The notes: generated from the sequence alone by a model not told the origin. A DNA stretch of 64,000 nucleotides from Fictibacillus sp. BK138 (GCF_004216955.1 NZ_SGXL01000001.1:2917963-2981962); one strand, 5' to 3'. Shown: positions 1-9,010, counted from the first letter of the stretch. Numbers and translations are program-made.

Positions 1-73
1 TAAATCATATAAAGATAGACTTCCCAACCCTAACTATTGTGTGAACAAATGGAGGTCATTTTCTATAAACTAT

Positions 74-103
74 AAAAAAAACCGGACGCATATGGCGCCG
101 GTT
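74..103 (-). terminator. Rho-independent terminator of the Mn catalase gene
   Basis: On the minus strand a GC-rich hairpin (arms AACCGG and CCGGTT around a CGCCATATGCGT loop region) runs straight into a run of eight T residues. It begins at the catalase stop codon. Confidence 0.8.
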
Positions 104-999
104 CAGGTAATTCCTGCATTCTTCTTTAATCGTTCATAAATTTGATAAAAGTCTTCTTGCGAGATGCCTGGTGCAAACTCCTCTGATATCGATCTTAATT
201 CAGGCATCGGAGCACCTTCTGGGGCACCGATTACAGTTTCAAGCTTTCCGCCTAGTGGATGCTCACCTGCCCATATTAAAGCAATATCCCGATAATCTGT
301 ATCACTAAACGTATAAAGCTTACGGTGGACTCCTTCCGCCTCAAACTTTCTTGTGGTTTCAAATGCTGCGTTTTCGAGATCAGGCACCGGGAGCATTTTC
401 TTAATATCTACACCTGTTACCATTTCAATCGCTTTGGCATAGGCAAGAACGTGAACGCCGCCTCGAACGAGCAGATAACCTATCATCTCACGCGCTACTG
501 GGTTACTGGTCATTTCGTATACTCTCATTTTGTGAGTTCTCGCCCCGCATTCCAAGAAAAAGTTATGAAGCAGATCGAGCAGTAAGTTCCCGCTGCTGAA
601 CACATAATCTCCATTCCATGCTTTCCCCATCGAATCAAAAGGAAAAGAAGTTTGTGCGGTTGCAATAAAATGCTGAGTGTTTCTTTTGTCGGTAGCTGCC
701 GCCATCGGTGCTGAATTCACATCACCCGGCTGCGTAGTCCCGTAAATCATCAGATTGATCGTATGGGAAACGAGTTCCACATGACCAAACTCTTCTGCAG
801 TAATGCTAGAAACGAGATCAAAGAACGGCTTAAGCTTTCCTCTTTTTCTAAAATTAAAGGATTGATACATATAGTTATTGAGCGTTGACATCTCACCGAA
901 CCGTCCGCCTAAAAGCTCCTGAACAGCAGCTGCTGCATTCGCATCTGGGTTCGTCGGCGTCGGCAGTTCGATGGCCAGTCGGTTAAAACGCTTGATCAT
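103..999 (-). CDS. Manganese (non-heme) catalase
   Basis: A 298-residue protein of the manganese catalase family (Bacillus YdbD/CotJC type), which disproportionates hydrogen peroxide at a dinuclear Mn centre in a four-helix bundle. The expected ligands are visible: Glu36 in RFGEMSTL, Glu69/70 and His73 in AEEFGHVE, Glu150 in FLECGARTH and His183 in GVHVLAYAK. Length is normal for the family. I chose the ATG at 999 because GGAGG lies 7 bases upstream; a TTG one codon earlier is less well placed. It is a monocistronic gene followed by its own terminator and separated from the aromatic pathway by about 470 bases. A spore or general-stress role is known for relatives, but nothing here proves it. 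Confidence 0.93.
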   Translation of the reverse strand: MIKRFNRLAIELPTPTNPDANAAAAVQELLGGRFGEMSTLNNYMYQSFNFRKRGKLKPFFDLVSSITAEEFGHVELVSHTINLMIYGTTQPGDVNSAPMAAATDKRNTQHFIATAQTSFPFDSMGKAWNGDYVFSSGNLLLDLLHNFFLECGARTHKMRVYEMTSNPVAREMIGYLLVRGGVHVLAYAKAIEMVTGVDIKKMLPVPDLENAAFETTRKFEAEGVHRKLYTFSDTDYRDIALIWAGEHPLGGKLETVIGAPEGAPMPELRSISEEFAPGISQEDFYQIYERLKKNAGIT

Positions 1000-1115
1000 C
1001 AAGCTCCCTCCTCACGATTGCAGATCGTTTAAAGGTATGAGATTCGGCGATTGTACTATTCCTGTATTTGTTGGTGACGGGGTATTCGCGTATGCGAAAA
1101 TTGTCGAGGATTGTA

Positions 1116-1220
1116 AACTCGCGGATAAACACTTTAAATTTTTGGATTGAGCGCTAAAACTCGTGGATAAACTATCCAAATTTTTGGATTGATGCCTCTT
1201 TTTTCTGGATTCCGACTTTC
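1116..1220. repeat. Imperfect tandem repeat, 21-bp period (about 5 units)
   Basis: The word GGAT recurs at 1123, 1144, 1165, 1186 and 1207, exactly 21 bases apart, within degenerate units such as CTCGTGGATAAAC and TTTTTGGATTGA. It lies in the gap between the catalase gene and the tautomerase terminator. The 14-mer ACTCGTGGATAAAC occurs in reverse complement in the array at 21964-22060, so the two arrays belong to one family. The rest of the 1000-1362 gap shows no gene that I can support. Confidence 0.75.
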
Positions 1221-1362
1221 AAACATGGCTGAATACCCCTTTAGGTATCACTCGGAAACAGTTTCGGCACCCGAAACTGCACCTGAATTGATCGTTTGAA
1301 GATGGTTCAACAAAGAACTGCGTAGTTTTTTGCTATTGTAACCTCAATTCCCGCTAAAAATT

Positions 1363-1394
1363 GAAAAATCCCTCCTGATTATGATCAGGAGGGA
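1363..1394 (-). terminator. Terminator at the end of the aromatic pathway operon
   Basis: A perfect 11-bp hairpin (TCCCTCCTGAT / ATCAGGAGGGA) is followed on the minus strand by TTTTTCAATTTTT. It lies about 75 bases past the tautomerase stop and ends the long catabolic operon. Confidence 0.9.
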
Positions 1395-1467
1395 CATCCA
1401 AATTTAAAAGGTTATCATTGAAAGTCGCCGAAATAAAGATTTCAGCGTCTTCTGTCATCAAACAGTC

Positions 1468-1650
1468 TCAACCTTGCTTCGGTTTCCCGCCTACTCCCCA
1501 GTGTTTGTTCGGAACCTCCTGGATCAGTACACGTACTTGTTCTTTTTTTACATCTAAACTTTCAGCAGCTGCATTTGTTAAGCTTTCCATCAGCTTACTC
1601 AGCTGTTCATCTGTTCTGCCTTCAATCACTTGAACCTGAATAATCGGCAT
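1468..1650 (-). CDS. 4-oxalocrotonate tautomerase (2-hydroxymuconate tautomerase)
   Basis: A 60-residue 4-OT family enzyme that interconverts the enol 2-hydroxymuconate and its keto form 4-oxalocrotonate, linking 2-aminomuconate deamination to decarboxylation. After loss of the initiator Met the catalytic Pro1 is exposed (PIIQVQVIEGR), and Arg11 and Arg39 are at the canonical places. Position 50 is Trp in the NKHWGVGG motif, where the classical enzyme has Phe. The ATG at 1650 is chosen over a TTG two codons earlier because only it exposes Pro1 and because AGGAG sits 10 bases upstream. Its stop is followed by the operon terminator, so it is the last gene of the pathway. Confidence 0.92.
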   Translation of the reverse strand: MPIIQVQVIEGRTDEQLSKLMESLTNAAAESLDVKKEQVRVLIQEVPNKHWGVGGKPKQG

Positions 1651-1663
1651 GTGCAAACTTCTC

Positions 1664-2464
1664 CTATTTCACATATCTGGACGAAAGCGTGACAGAACCT
1701 AATCCGTCAAACTGAGCGATGATCGTGTCATCCATATCGAATGCAATGGCTTCTGATAAGGCTCCGCTAAGTACGATATCCCCTTTTTTCAATCCTTCGC
1801 CACGTCTTGCCAGCTTTTGAACAGCCCATGCAACTGCTTCTGCCGGGTGGCCAAGAACAGCTGAACCTGCACCTGTTGCGACCATCTCTCCATTTTTACT
1901 CATAACCATCCCTATGCCTGCTAAATCCAGCTCGTCTGGCTTCATCATCTTGCTTCCCAATATTAATTTTGCTGAAGAACAGTTATCTGCAACAACGTCT
2001 GGAAGGGTAAATCGGAAATCCTTGTAGCGGCTGTCGATCACTTCGATGGCTGCTACAACATATTTTGCAGCTTTCATGACATCGTCAGCTGTAACCTTTT
2101 CGCCCATCAAGTCTTCTCCCATAATAAAAGCAATCTCTGGTTCTGCCTTTGGATGAATCAATCTGTGCTGCTGAAGCGGCTCCCACTCGAAAGCAAGCAT
2201 GTCACTCAAAAGATATCCATAGATCGCTTCATGAACGCCCATCATTTCCTGCTTCGCCTTACTCGTCAGACCAAGTTTGATTCCTAGGCGTTTTGTTTTC
2301 GTTTTCTCCATTCGTCTTTCAATCAGCTTTTTTTGCAGATCATACGCTTCATCAATTGACAGATCAGGGTACTGATCGGTTATTTTCACTACTTCCTTTA
2401 CATCACTTTCCGCACGCAAAAGATAATCGATGACTTCAATATCAGACCTGTTCGTTACTGCCAT
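1664..2464 (-). CDS. dmpH: 4-oxalocrotonate decarboxylase (2-oxo-3-hexenedioate decarboxylase)
   Basis: A 266-residue member of the hydratase/decarboxylase (fumarylacetoacetase-like fold) family that decarboxylates 4-oxalocrotonate to 2-hydroxypenta-2,4-dienoate. Family motifs seen are GIKLGLTSKAKQ, EPEIAFIMGEDL (metal-binding acidic residues), EVIDSRYKDF and GAGSAVLGHPAEAVAW. It is a paralogue of the hydratase at 4421-5206. I assign this copy as decarboxylase and the other as hydratase from comparison with the DmpH/DmpE pair and from gene order, so the two assignments could be swapped. GGAGGTG lies 8 bases before the ATG, and the aldolase gene ends 3 bases upstream, implying tight co-expression. 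Confidence 0.85.
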   Translation of the reverse strand: MAVTNRSDIEVIDYLLRAESDVKEVVKITDQYPDLSIDEAYDLQKKLIERRMEKTKTKRLGIKLGLTSKAKQEMMGVHEAIYGYLLSDMLAFEWEPLQQHRLIHPKAEPEIAFIMGEDLMGEKVTADDVMKAAKYVVAAIEVIDSRYKDFRFTLPDVVADNCSSAKLILGSKMMKPDELDLAGIGMVMSKNGEMVATGAGSAVLGHPAEAVAWAVQKLARRGEGLKKGDIVLSGALSEAIAFDMDDTIIAQFDGLGSVTLSSRYVK

Positions 2465-2467
2465 GCT

Positions 2468-3496
2468 TTACACCTCCAGTTTCGTTTTCTGTGCCAGTTC
2501 AGCAGCTACTTCAATAATGAGATCTTCTTGTCCGCCGACTGCTTTTCGTTTTCCTAATTCTATTAAAATATCTCTTGGGTCTAAACCAAACCGTTTACCC
2601 GCGCGTTCCGCATGAAGGAGAAAGCTGGAGTAAACCCCAGCGTAGCCCATCGCGAGACTTCCTTTACGAATTTCCTGCGATCCAGGAAGCATCGGACCGA
2701 TCACGTCTTCAGCTAAATCCATCATCTTATAAAGATCGATTCCTGTTTCAATTCCCATCCGGTCCAGCACGGCAAGGAGAACTTCCGTTTGTGTATTCCC
2801 TGCACCTGCTCCAAGACAGCGAACACTTCCATCGATATGTGTCGCACCTTCTTCAATCGCCACTAATGTGTTAGCCACAGCAACAGATAGATTGTTATGT
2901 GCGTGAAACCCGACTTCAATATCAAGCGAGTTTCTTAATGCAGAGATCCGCTCCTTCACTTCATTAGGCAGAAGAGCTCCGGCAGAGTCTGTTACATACA
3001 CGCCTTGTGCGCCATAAGACTCCATGAGTTTCGCTTGTTCCACCAGCTTTTCTACCGGAGCAGAGTGTGCCATCATCAAAAAGCCCATTACTTCCATTCC
3101 AAGTTCACGTGCCATATGGATGTGCTGAGCGGACACATCAGCTTCCGTAACATGAGTGGCAACTCTGACGAGACTTGCACCTAACTTATGTGCTTGTTTC
3201 AACTCTGAAACAGTCCCGATACCTGGCAGCAAAAGAACGGCAATTTTCGCCTGTTTGCATGCGCCAACTGCGGTTTCAATCAGCTTCATCTCATTGGTAA
3301 GCGACCTGCCGTATTGAAGCGTAGATCCGCCCAACCCGTCACCGTGGCTCACTTCGATATAATGCATGCCTGCTTCATCAAGTGCTTTAGCTGCATCAAA
3401 CACTTGTTTTTCCGTGAACTGATGCGCCATCACATGACTCCCGTCCCGAAGACATACTTCTGTAAATTTCAGCGGCAAAGAACTATTTCGTTTCAT
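2468..3496 (-). CDS. dmpG: 4-hydroxy-2-oxovalerate aldolase
   Basis: A 342-residue DmpG/BphI/MhpE class II aldolase that splits 4-hydroxy-2-oxovalerate into pyruvate and acetaldehyde. The catalytic block is intact and numbered as in DmpG: Arg17-Asp18 in CLRDGS, His21 just after, and the metal ligands His198 and His200 in FHAHNNL. In the known complexes the aldolase channels acetaldehyde directly to the dehydrogenase encoded next to it. Here the two reading frames overlap by 14 bases, which fits equal expression. The start ATG lies inside the last codons of the dehydrogenase gene, with AAGGCGGTG as ribosome site. Confidence 0.95.
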   Translation of the reverse strand: MKRNSSLPLKFTEVCLRDGSHVMAHQFTEKQVFDAAKALDEAGMHYIEVSHGDGLGGSTLQYGRSLTNEMKLIETAVGACKQAKIAVLLLPGIGTVSELKQAHKLGASLVRVATHVTEADVSAQHIHMARELGMEVMGFLMMAHSAPVEKLVEQAKLMESYGAQGVYVTDSAGALLPNEVKERISALRNSLDIEVGFHAHNNLSVAVANTLVAIEEGATHIDGSVRCLGAGAGNTQTEVLLAVLDRMGIETGIDLYKMMDLAEDVIGPMLPGSQEIRKGSLAMGYAGVYSSFLLHAERAGKRFGLDPRDILIELGKRKAVGGQEDLIIEVAAELAQKTKLEV

Positions 3497-4394
3497 GAAA
3501 TGTCACCGCCTTGTTCGAATGTTTTTCTTGGCCGAGCAGGTGTTTTGCTACCGTTTCTCCAGCTTGTTTTGCCGCAGCTGTCATGATATCGAGGTTGCCT
3601 GCGTATTTCGGAAAATAATCTCCAGCTCCTTCTACCTCAACAAAAACCGTGACACGGCTGCCATCAAATAAAGGTTCTTGTTTTAGGCGGTAACCCGGTA
3701 CATAGCTCCTAACTTTTTTCTCCATTTCAGCAATCGACTGTCTGACCTTCTCTTCGTCCAGGTTCTTCACTTCACAATAGATGGTCGCTCTCATCAAAAT
3801 TGGAGGGTCTGCAGGATTTAGGATAATGATCGCTTTTCCTTGATCTGCTCCTCCGACCTCTTCAATCCCCCTTCGTGTTGTAATCGTGAATTCATCGATG
3901 TTTGCACGTGTTCCAGGGCCAGCACTTAATGATGAGATCGTCGCCACAATTTCACCGTATGTGACATCAGCGACTTCATTTATCGCATGCATCACTGGAA
4001 TCGTAGCTTGTCCCCCGCACGTGATCATATTGATATTGCATGATTCCATATGATCTCCTAAGTTTACTGGCGGACAAACGAACGGACCTATTGCTGCAGG
4101 CGTTAGGTCGATCACTGTCTTTCCCATGTCTTTTAAGATCTCAGCATGTCTCATATGCGCTTTAGCAGAAGTCGCATCAAATACGATGTCAGCGAGGTCC
4201 GGTCTTTCTATAAAATCATCGATACCGTTCGTAAAAACACGGTAACCTGCAGAGTTCGCACGTCGCAGACCATCAGATTCCGGATCGATCCCGATCATTG
4301 CTGTAAGTTCAAGACAATCACTTTTTTGAAGCTTATACATCAGATCAGTGCCAATGTTGCCTGAACCAAGTATAGCGGCTTTAATCTTTTTCAC
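3483..4394 (-). CDS. dmpF: Acetaldehyde dehydrogenase (acylating)
   Basis: A 303-residue DmpF/MhpF enzyme that oxidises acetaldehyde to acetyl-CoA with NAD+ and CoA. The N-terminal nucleotide-binding motif GSGNIGTD and the catalytic Cys (about residue 126) in [12 protein letters not shown] are present, as is the C-terminal aldolase-contact region typical of the family. I selected the GTG at 4394 because AAAGGA precedes it by 9 bases; an upstream GTG (4415) has no ribosome site. It forms the aldolase-dehydrogenase pair with the overlapping downstream gene and makes the final product of the pathway. Confidence 0.94.
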   Translation of the reverse strand: MKKIKAAILGSGNIGTDLMYKLQKSDCLELTAMIGIDPESDGLRRANSAGYRVFTNGIDDFIERPDLADIVFDATSAKAHMRHAEILKDMGKTVIDLTPAAIGPFVCPPVNLGDHMESCNINMITCGGQATIPVMHAINEVADVTYGEIVATISSLSAGPGTRANIDEFTITTRRGIEEVGGADQGKAIIILNPADPPILMRATIYCEVKNLDEEKVRQSIAEMEKKVRSYVPGYRLKQEPLFDGSRVTVFVEVEGAGDYFPKYAGNLDIMTAAAKQAGETVAKHLLGQEKHSNKAVTFHETK

Positions 4395-4420
4395 TGATTT
4401 TAGTCCTTTCTGCACAAAGT

Positions 4421-5206
4421 TTAGTCACGAAACGAGATAGATACCGTACCGAGCTTTCCGAAAGCTGCGGTTATTTCATCACCAGCATCTGCATCGATCG
4501 CTGCTGACAGGGCACCTGGAAGAATGAGCTCTCCTGCCTTTAACGAAATATTGTAGTCTGCTAGTTTGTTAGCGAGCCATGCGATCGCATGTGCCGGGTG
4601 TCCAAGAGCAGCAGCACCTGCACCTGTCGCGGTCACTTCTCCATTTTTCAAGAGTGCCATACTTAATGTACGCAGATCGAGTTGCTCAATTTCATAAAAG
4701 GGTTCACCGATTACGGCTCTTGCTGATGAACCATTATCAGCAACCGTATCGACAAGCTGAATCTTCCAATCTTCTATTCTGCTGTCTATGATCTCTAATG
4801 CAGGAACGAACGCTTCAGTAGCCATCAGCACATCTACATACGTAACATTCGGACCGCACAAATCTTCTTTCAAAATAAAACCGATCTCTGCTTCCACTTT
4901 TGGTTTGATAAAATCTTTTCTGGAAAGCACACTGCCATTCGTAACTTTCATGTGATCCAGAAGGTGACCATAATCTGGTTCGTTGACACCAAGCATGTTC
5001 TGCATGGCCTTGCTCGTCAGTCCTACCTTTTTCCCGATTACGACTCGTCCTTCATCCAGTTTCTTTTGAACCCATTCGAGCTGTATGCCATAAGAGTCTT
5101 TAACAGACAGTTCGGGATAGCGTTCAGATAAAGGCGTAACAGGAACGAGTTTCTCTTCTGCCTCTATTAGTTCTGCTGTTAACTTAGAAATGATTTGCTG
5201 TTGCAT
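4421..5206 (-). CDS. dmpE: 2-keto-4-pentenoate (2-oxopent-4-enoate) hydratase
   Basis: A 261-residue hydratase of the fumarylacetoacetase-like family, adding water to 2-hydroxypenta-2,4-dienoate to give 4-hydroxy-2-oxovalerate. Motifs are [39 protein letters not shown] and [16 protein letters not shown]. It stands directly before the acetaldehyde dehydrogenase and aldolase genes, the order seen in mhp and dmp operons. It is the first gene of the lower-pathway block: upstream are a hairpin (5240-5268) and a palindromic repeat element (5340-5470), so this block may have separate expression from the upper block. Ribosome site GGGAGG is 10 bases before the ATG. Confidence 0.88.
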   Translation of the reverse strand: MQQQIISKLTAELIEAEEKLVPVTPLSERYPELSVKDSYGIQLEWVQKKLDEGRVVIGKKVGLTSKAMQNMLGVNEPDYGHLLDHMKVTNGSVLSRKDFIKPKVEAEIGFILKEDLCGPNVTYVDVLMATEAFVPALEIIDSRIEDWKIQLVDTVADNGSSARAVIGEPFYEIEQLDLRTLSMALLKNGEVTATGAGAAALGHPAHAIAWLANKLADYNISLKAGELILPGALSAAIDADAGDEITAAFGKLGTVSISFRD

Positions 5207-5239
5207 CTTAGTAAATCCTCCCTTCTCTATTCAAAGAGC

Positions 5240-5268
5240 AAAACGCGACTGGAATCCAATCACGTTTT
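5240..5268 (-). other. Stable hairpin between the two halves of the catabolic operon
   Basis: Arms AAAACGTGATTGG and CCAGTCGCGTTTT pair at 11 of 13 positions plus two G-U pairs, with a 3-base loop, 34 bases before the hydratase start. The T-tract is short, so it may be an RNA processing or stability element rather than a terminator. Confidence 0.55.
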
Positions 5269-5339
5269 AAAAAAATATATAATCGAAATTAACAGATGGT
5301 ACGAATTGTTCTTCAATGGTCTTGAAAACCATCTATGCA

Positions 5340-5470
5340 GTTGATTGGAGCGCAAGGTGCGAGACTCCTGCGGGATTAGCGGGACAGGTGAGACCATTCA
5401 ATGTCGCAAAGCGACGAGTGGGCTCACCGCACGCCCCGCGGAAAGCGAGCAACCTGGAGCGGAGATCAAC
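5340..5470 (+). repeat. Palindromic intergenic repeat element, copy A (131 bp)
   Basis: The element is bounded by GTTGAT and ATCAAC and has a long imperfect inverted structure. Characteristic words are GGAGCGCAAGGTGCGAGACT, GCGGGACAGGTGAGACC, GGGCTCACCGC and GCCCCGCGGAAAGCGAGC. Copies recur at 10649-10776 (inverted) and 39281-39469. It is more GC-rich than its surroundings. I recognise the type as a widely dispersed Bacillaceae intergenic repeat, but I do not know a formal name. Here it lies inside the aromatic pathway operon. Confidence 0.9.
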
Positions 5471-5503
5471 CACTCACATTTGGCTACAACAACGATTCTC
5501 CCC

Positions 5504-6973
5504 CTATAATTTCATCGTTATCGTCTTCGCTTCTGAATAAAACTCGAAGCTGTGTCTGCCGCCTTCTCGTCCGATTCCGCTTGCTTTTGAACCGCCAAAC
5601 GGTGTACGAAGATCTCGTATGTACCAGCAGTTCACCCAGAGCAATCCAGAATCAACGGCGGCTGAAACCCGCTGTGCTCTACGGATATCGTTTGTCCAGA
5701 CAACTCCTGCTAGCCCATATTGTGAATCGTTTGCGATCTGAATCGCATCTTCCTCTGTTTTAAAAGGAATGACGACAAGAACCGGTCCGAAGATTTCCTC
5801 CTGTGCCACACGCCACTTATTGTTCACATCATACAGAACAGTAGGCTCATAGAAGTTTCCTGCTTCGAGTCCTTTAACCCGCTTACCTCCGCAAGCCAGT
5901 TTTGCACCTTCTTTTAACCCAATATCTACATAGGTTTCAACCGTTTCAAGATGACTCTTCGATACAAGTGCTCCCATATCGGTATCTTCCTGGGTTGGAT
6001 CTCCAACCTTGATCTTCTTAACAGCTGCAACAAACTTGTCCAAAAACTCGTCATAGATGCTTTCTTGCAGAAGCAATCTGGACCCTGCCAAACATATTTC
6101 TCCTTGATTCCGGTAGATGGCATCAATGGATCCTTTAACGGCTTCATCTAAATCGGCATCTTCAAAAACGATGTTCGCTGATTTTCCGCCTAACTCCAAG
6201 GAAACCGGGATCAGGTTTTCAGCAGCGTTTTTCATGATCGTTTTTCCTGTGTTCGACTCTCCCACAAATGAGATGCGGCGGACGTTTGGATCAGTGGTCA
6301 TCGCTGCTCCCATTGTGCTGCCAGGGCCTGTAATGATGTTCAGCACACCTGGAGGGAGTCCCGCTTCATTCGCTATGTCTCCAAACATAACGGCAGAGAG
6401 CGGTGTGTACGAAGCTGGTTTTACAACGACCGTATTCCCAGCGGCAAGGGCCGCTGAAGCTTTCCATGTCATCTGCATAAAAGGAAGATTCCACGGGATG
6501 ATCAGACTCGTAACTCCTGCAGGACTATACTTGGCATAGGACATGATGTTGTGCATGTCATAATGCTCGCTTACCATGTATTTTGACATCTCGGCAAAAA
6601 ACCGGAAATTAGAGGCCGCACGGGGAATATCGAATCCTCGGCTTTCTTTAATCGGCTTACCGACATCAAGCGTCTCAACCATCGCAAGCTCGTTCACGTT
6701 CTCCATGATGAGATCCGCCATCTTGCATAGAATATCTGACCGCTCTTCGACAGGCATCTTACTCCAGACTCCGCTGTCATAAGCTGTTTTAGCAGATTGG
6801 ATCGCACGCTTTGCATCTTGCTCACTGCCGTTTGCTACAAGCGCTAGTTTTTCATTCGTTGCTGGGTTAATCGATTCAAAAGTTTCACCAGAAAGTGCGT
6901 CAACATATTCTCCATCAATAAACAGTTTCGCATTTTTAACGTTTACCTTCTGTGCAAGGGTTTCTGATTTCAC
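5504..6973 (-). CDS. nbaE: 2-aminomuconate-6-semialdehyde dehydrogenase
   Basis: A 489-residue NAD-dependent aldehyde dehydrogenase of the AmnC/NbaE/DmpC group. It should oxidise 2-aminomuconate semialdehyde to 2-aminomuconate. All ALDH landmarks are present: Asn162 (IPWNLP), Lys185 (VVVKPA), the nucleotide loop FVGESNTGK, general base Glu260 (LELGGK) and nucleophile Cys294 (GEICLAGS). The substrate is inferred from position between the ACMS decarboxylase/RidA genes and the lower pathway; a hydroxymuconic semialdehyde role would look the same by sequence. It starts at GTG with AAGGGGG as ribosome site, and the upstream deaminase stop lies in that site, so translation is probably coupled. Confidence 0.9.
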   Translation of the reverse strand: MKSETLAQKVNVKNAKLFIDGEYVDALSGETFESINPATNEKLALVANGSEQDAKRAIQSAKTAYDSGVWSKMPVEERSDILCKMADLIMENVNELAMVETLDVGKPIKESRGFDIPRAASNFRFFAEMSKYMVSEHYDMHNIMSYAKYSPAGVTSLIIPWNLPFMQMTWKASAALAAGNTVVVKPASYTPLSAVMFGDIANEAGLPPGVLNIITGPGSTMGAAMTTDPNVRRISFVGESNTGKTIMKNAAENLIPVSLELGGKSANIVFEDADLDEAVKGSIDAIYRNQGEICLAGSRLLLQESIYDEFLDKFVAAVKKIKVGDPTQEDTDMGALVSKSHLETVETYVDIGLKEGAKLACGGKRVKGLEAGNFYEPTVLYDVNNKWRVAQEEIFGPVLVVIPFKTEEDAIQIANDSQYGLAGVVWTNDIRRAQRVSAAVDSGLLWVNCWYIRDLRTPFGGSKASGIGREGGRHSFEFYSEAKTITMKL

Positions 6974-6976
6974 TTT

Positions 6977-7447
6977 CTAGTCCCCCTTCTCTTCTTCGAT
7001 CTCAACAATCATCTCAATTTCTATTGCCGTTCCACCTGGAAGCTGTGCCATGCCAACTGCGGATCTGGCGTGTTTTCCTTTTTCACCAAAAATATTAACC
7101 AAAAGGTCAGACGCACCGTTGATGACTTTCGGCTGGTCTGTAAAATCTTCTGTACAGTTCACAAACCCAAGAAGCTTTACGATTCGCTTAACCTTGTTTA
7201 AACTTCCAAGCTCGTGCCCAACAACAGCCAGCAGGTTCAGCATCGACTGCCTAGAGGCGGCGTATCCATCTTCGAGCGTCAGGTTTTCCCCAAGCTTTCC
7301 GTGATACTGATCAACCCCCTGCCCTGCTGTAAAAAGGAGATTTCCGACTCGTACACAGCTCACATAATTACCGACAGACGGGCGCACTTCTGGTAAAACA
7401 AGCCCTAAACTCTCAAGCTTATCCTCCGGTGTTTGAATGACTTGCAA
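6977..7447 (-). CDS. nbaF: RidA-family 2-aminomuconate deaminase
   Basis: A 156-residue YjgF/YER057c/RidA protein. In the Pseudomonas nitrobenzoate/2-nitrobenzoate pathways the 2-aminomuconate deaminase (AmnD/NbaF) belongs to this family, so the likely reaction is hydrolytic removal of ammonia from 2-aminomuconate to give 4-oxalocrotonate. Seen in the sequence: the family core VGNYVSCVRVGNLLFTAGQG and a C-terminal ARSAVGMAQLPGGTAIEIEM segment containing the substrate-binding Arg. The TTG at 7447 is preceded by GGGGTG at 6 bases, and homology begins soon after; a longer frame to 7474 lacks a ribosome site. It overlaps the end of the decarboxylase gene. Confidence 0.85.
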   Translation of the reverse strand: MQVIQTPEDKLESLGLVLPEVRPSVGNYVSCVRVGNLLFTAGQGVDQYHGKLGENLTLEDGYAASRQSMLNLLAVVGHELGSLNKVKRIVKLLGFVNCTEDFTDQPKVINGASDLLVNIFGEKGKHARSAVGMAQLPGGTAIEIEMIVEIEEEKGD

Positions 7448-8459
7448 CGGCTGCACCCCGCTTTCGTTTTTCAAGATTTAAAAAGGCTGCTGCGTTACCG
7501 CCAAGCATCGCCTTGCGTTGTTCATTTGTAAGGTCCACTGTTTCATCCAGCACTTTTCCTGGATTGACTTCACGCAATAAAAACGGATAATCAGATCCCA
7601 TAAAGATCTTGTCAGACCCGAAACGCTCCATCATATATCGGATGTTCATCGGATCATAATTCAGTGAGTCAAAATAAAATTGCTTCGCATAATGGCTCGG
7701 AGGATGAGTGGTAAGCCTCAGGTGCGGCCACACATGCCAGCCTTGATCAAGGCGCGGAATCAAGTATGGAAAAGATCCTCCGCCATGAGCAAAACAGATC
7801 TTCAGCTTTGGGAACTTCTCCATCATACCGCTCCAGATCAATGATGCTGCTGCTAGTGCCGTTTCACTCGGCATACCGATCGTGTACATAAAATTATGGT
7901 TAGGCATACGTTCTTTCCCCAGCGTCTCCCATGGATGTATGAACAAAGGAACTTCCCATTCCTCCGCTTTTCTAAAGAACTCAATAAATGAAGGATGATC
8001 CAGGTTCTGACCGTTCACGTTCGTTCCGATCTCAATTCCATGAAGACCAAGTTCGTTCATGCAGCGGTCCATCTCACGGATAGCAGTCTCAGCGTCCTGC
8101 ATCGGCACAGTACCAAGTCCAGCAAAGCGGTCCGGATATTCATTCACGGTTTCTGCGATAAAATCGTTCTGGATTCGTGCCATCGCTTCCGCTTGTTCTG
8201 GCGGCGCCCAGTAAGAGAACGTTACAGGGATCGGGGATAGAACTTGAATGTCTACCCCTTCACGATCCATGTCATCGATTCTTTTTTTCGGATCCCAAAC
8301 TTGATCGGTTACGTCCCTGAAGTTTTTGCCGCCTACCATAATGGCAGCTCCACATGCACACGTTCTGTTTAGAACTGGCCACCTTTCCCCACCATACTTT
8401 TCAGCAAAGTCAGGAAACGACTCTGGAATGATATGTGTGTGAAAGTCGATTCTTAGCAC
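7419..8459 (-). CDS. nbaD: 2-amino-3-carboxymuconate-6-semialdehyde decarboxylase (ACMSD)
   Basis: A 346-residue amidohydrolase-superfamily enzyme that decarboxylates ACMS to 2-aminomuconate semialdehyde. It keeps the ACMSD zinc site: the DFHTHIIPE start (His7, His9), His175 in FIHPWE, catalytic His225 in CFAHGGGSFPY and Asp290 in MGSDYPF; numbers are from the GTG start. The GTG at 8459 is preferred because GGAGGA is 6 bases before it, while the ATG two codons earlier touches the ribosome site. Its start overlaps the dioxygenase stop, so the unstable dioxygenase product can be met by co-translated enzyme, a sensible arrangement because ACMS otherwise cyclises to quinolinate. Confidence 0.95.
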   Translation of the reverse strand: MLRIDFHTHIIPESFPDFAEKYGGERWPVLNRTCACGAAIMVGGKNFRDVTDQVWDPKKRIDDMDREGVDIQVLSPIPVTFSYWAPPEQAEAMARIQNDFIAETVNEYPDRFAGLGTVPMQDAETAIREMDRCMNELGLHGIEIGTNVNGQNLDHPSFIEFFRKAEEWEVPLFIHPWETLGKERMPNHNFMYTIGMPSETALAAASLIWSGMMEKFPKLKICFAHGGGSFPYLIPRLDQGWHVWPHLRLTTHPPSHYAKQFYFDSLNYDPMNIRYMMERFGSDKIFMGSDYPFLLREVNPGKVLDETVDLTNEQRKAMLGGNAAAFLNLEKRKRGAAVASHSNTGG

Positions 8460-8995
8460 TTCCATTCCTCCACGTTCTCAGGCATCTGATAGCCGCAGTC
8501 CTTGCACAAACGGACACGTTCATTGGAATTGAAGCTGTGAATCGCTTCTTTTACTTGCTTTTCAATATCACTTAACTGTACGGTCACACGGTGCATCTCA
8601 GAGTCACAGCGGTCACAGAACCAGACGAAATCTTCAAGCTCACCTTGTGCACGTTTTCTTTCGATAACCAATCCATATGAATCTGCCACTCGGTGCGGAG
8701 AATGGGGAACCATTGCCGGCAGCATGAACACGTCTCCTTCTTTTACTTCCACTACTTCACGCTTTCCTTGTTTATTGATGACCTCTACATAACAGCTGCC
8801 TTTGATCTGATAAAAGAACTCATCTGATGGATCCACATGGAAATCACGTCTTTTGTTGGGTCCTCCTAAAATCATCGCGATGAATTCGGAGTCCTGCCAG
8901 ATCACCTTGTTATTTACCGGCGGCTTAAGAAGATCCTTGTTCTCTTCGATCCATTTTAATAGGTTAAAAGATTTTAAAGTTGCTGTTGTACTCAT
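8453..8995 (-). CDS. nbaC: 3-hydroxyanthranilate 3,4-dioxygenase
   Basis: A 180-residue cupin dioxygenase that opens the ring of 3-hydroxyanthranilate to ACMS. The Fe(II) ligands are His53 and Glu59 (DFHVDPSDEFF) and His98 (MVPHSP). The C-terminal rubredoxin-like Fe site of bacterial homodimeric enzymes is complete: C127-x2-C130 (WFCDRC) and C164-x2-C167 (LCKDCG). Length matches the family. The ATG has GGAGG 8 bases upstream. It stands second in the operon after the flavin monooxygenase, which would supply its substrate. Confidence 0.97.
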   Translation of the reverse strand: MSTTATLKSFNLLKWIEENKDLLKPPVNNKVIWQDSEFIAMILGGPNKRRDFHVDPSDEFFYQIKGSCYVEVINKQGKREVVEVKEGDVFMLPAMVPHSPHRVADSYGLVIERKRAQGELEDFVWFCDRCDSEMHRVTVQLSDIEKQVKEAIHSFNSNERVRLCKDCGYQMPENVEEWKC

Positions 8996-9010
8996 CTTTA
9001 TTGCCTCCTT

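Noticed and set aside
1418..1633. Plus-strand frame opposite the tautomerase
   Set aside because: It is antisense to a clear 4-oxalocrotonate tautomerase with all catalytic residues and has no ribosome site.
5316..5763. Plus-strand open frames across the palindromic element
   Set aside because: They run through the repeat element and the antisense of the dehydrogenase gene, with no ribosome site or family match.
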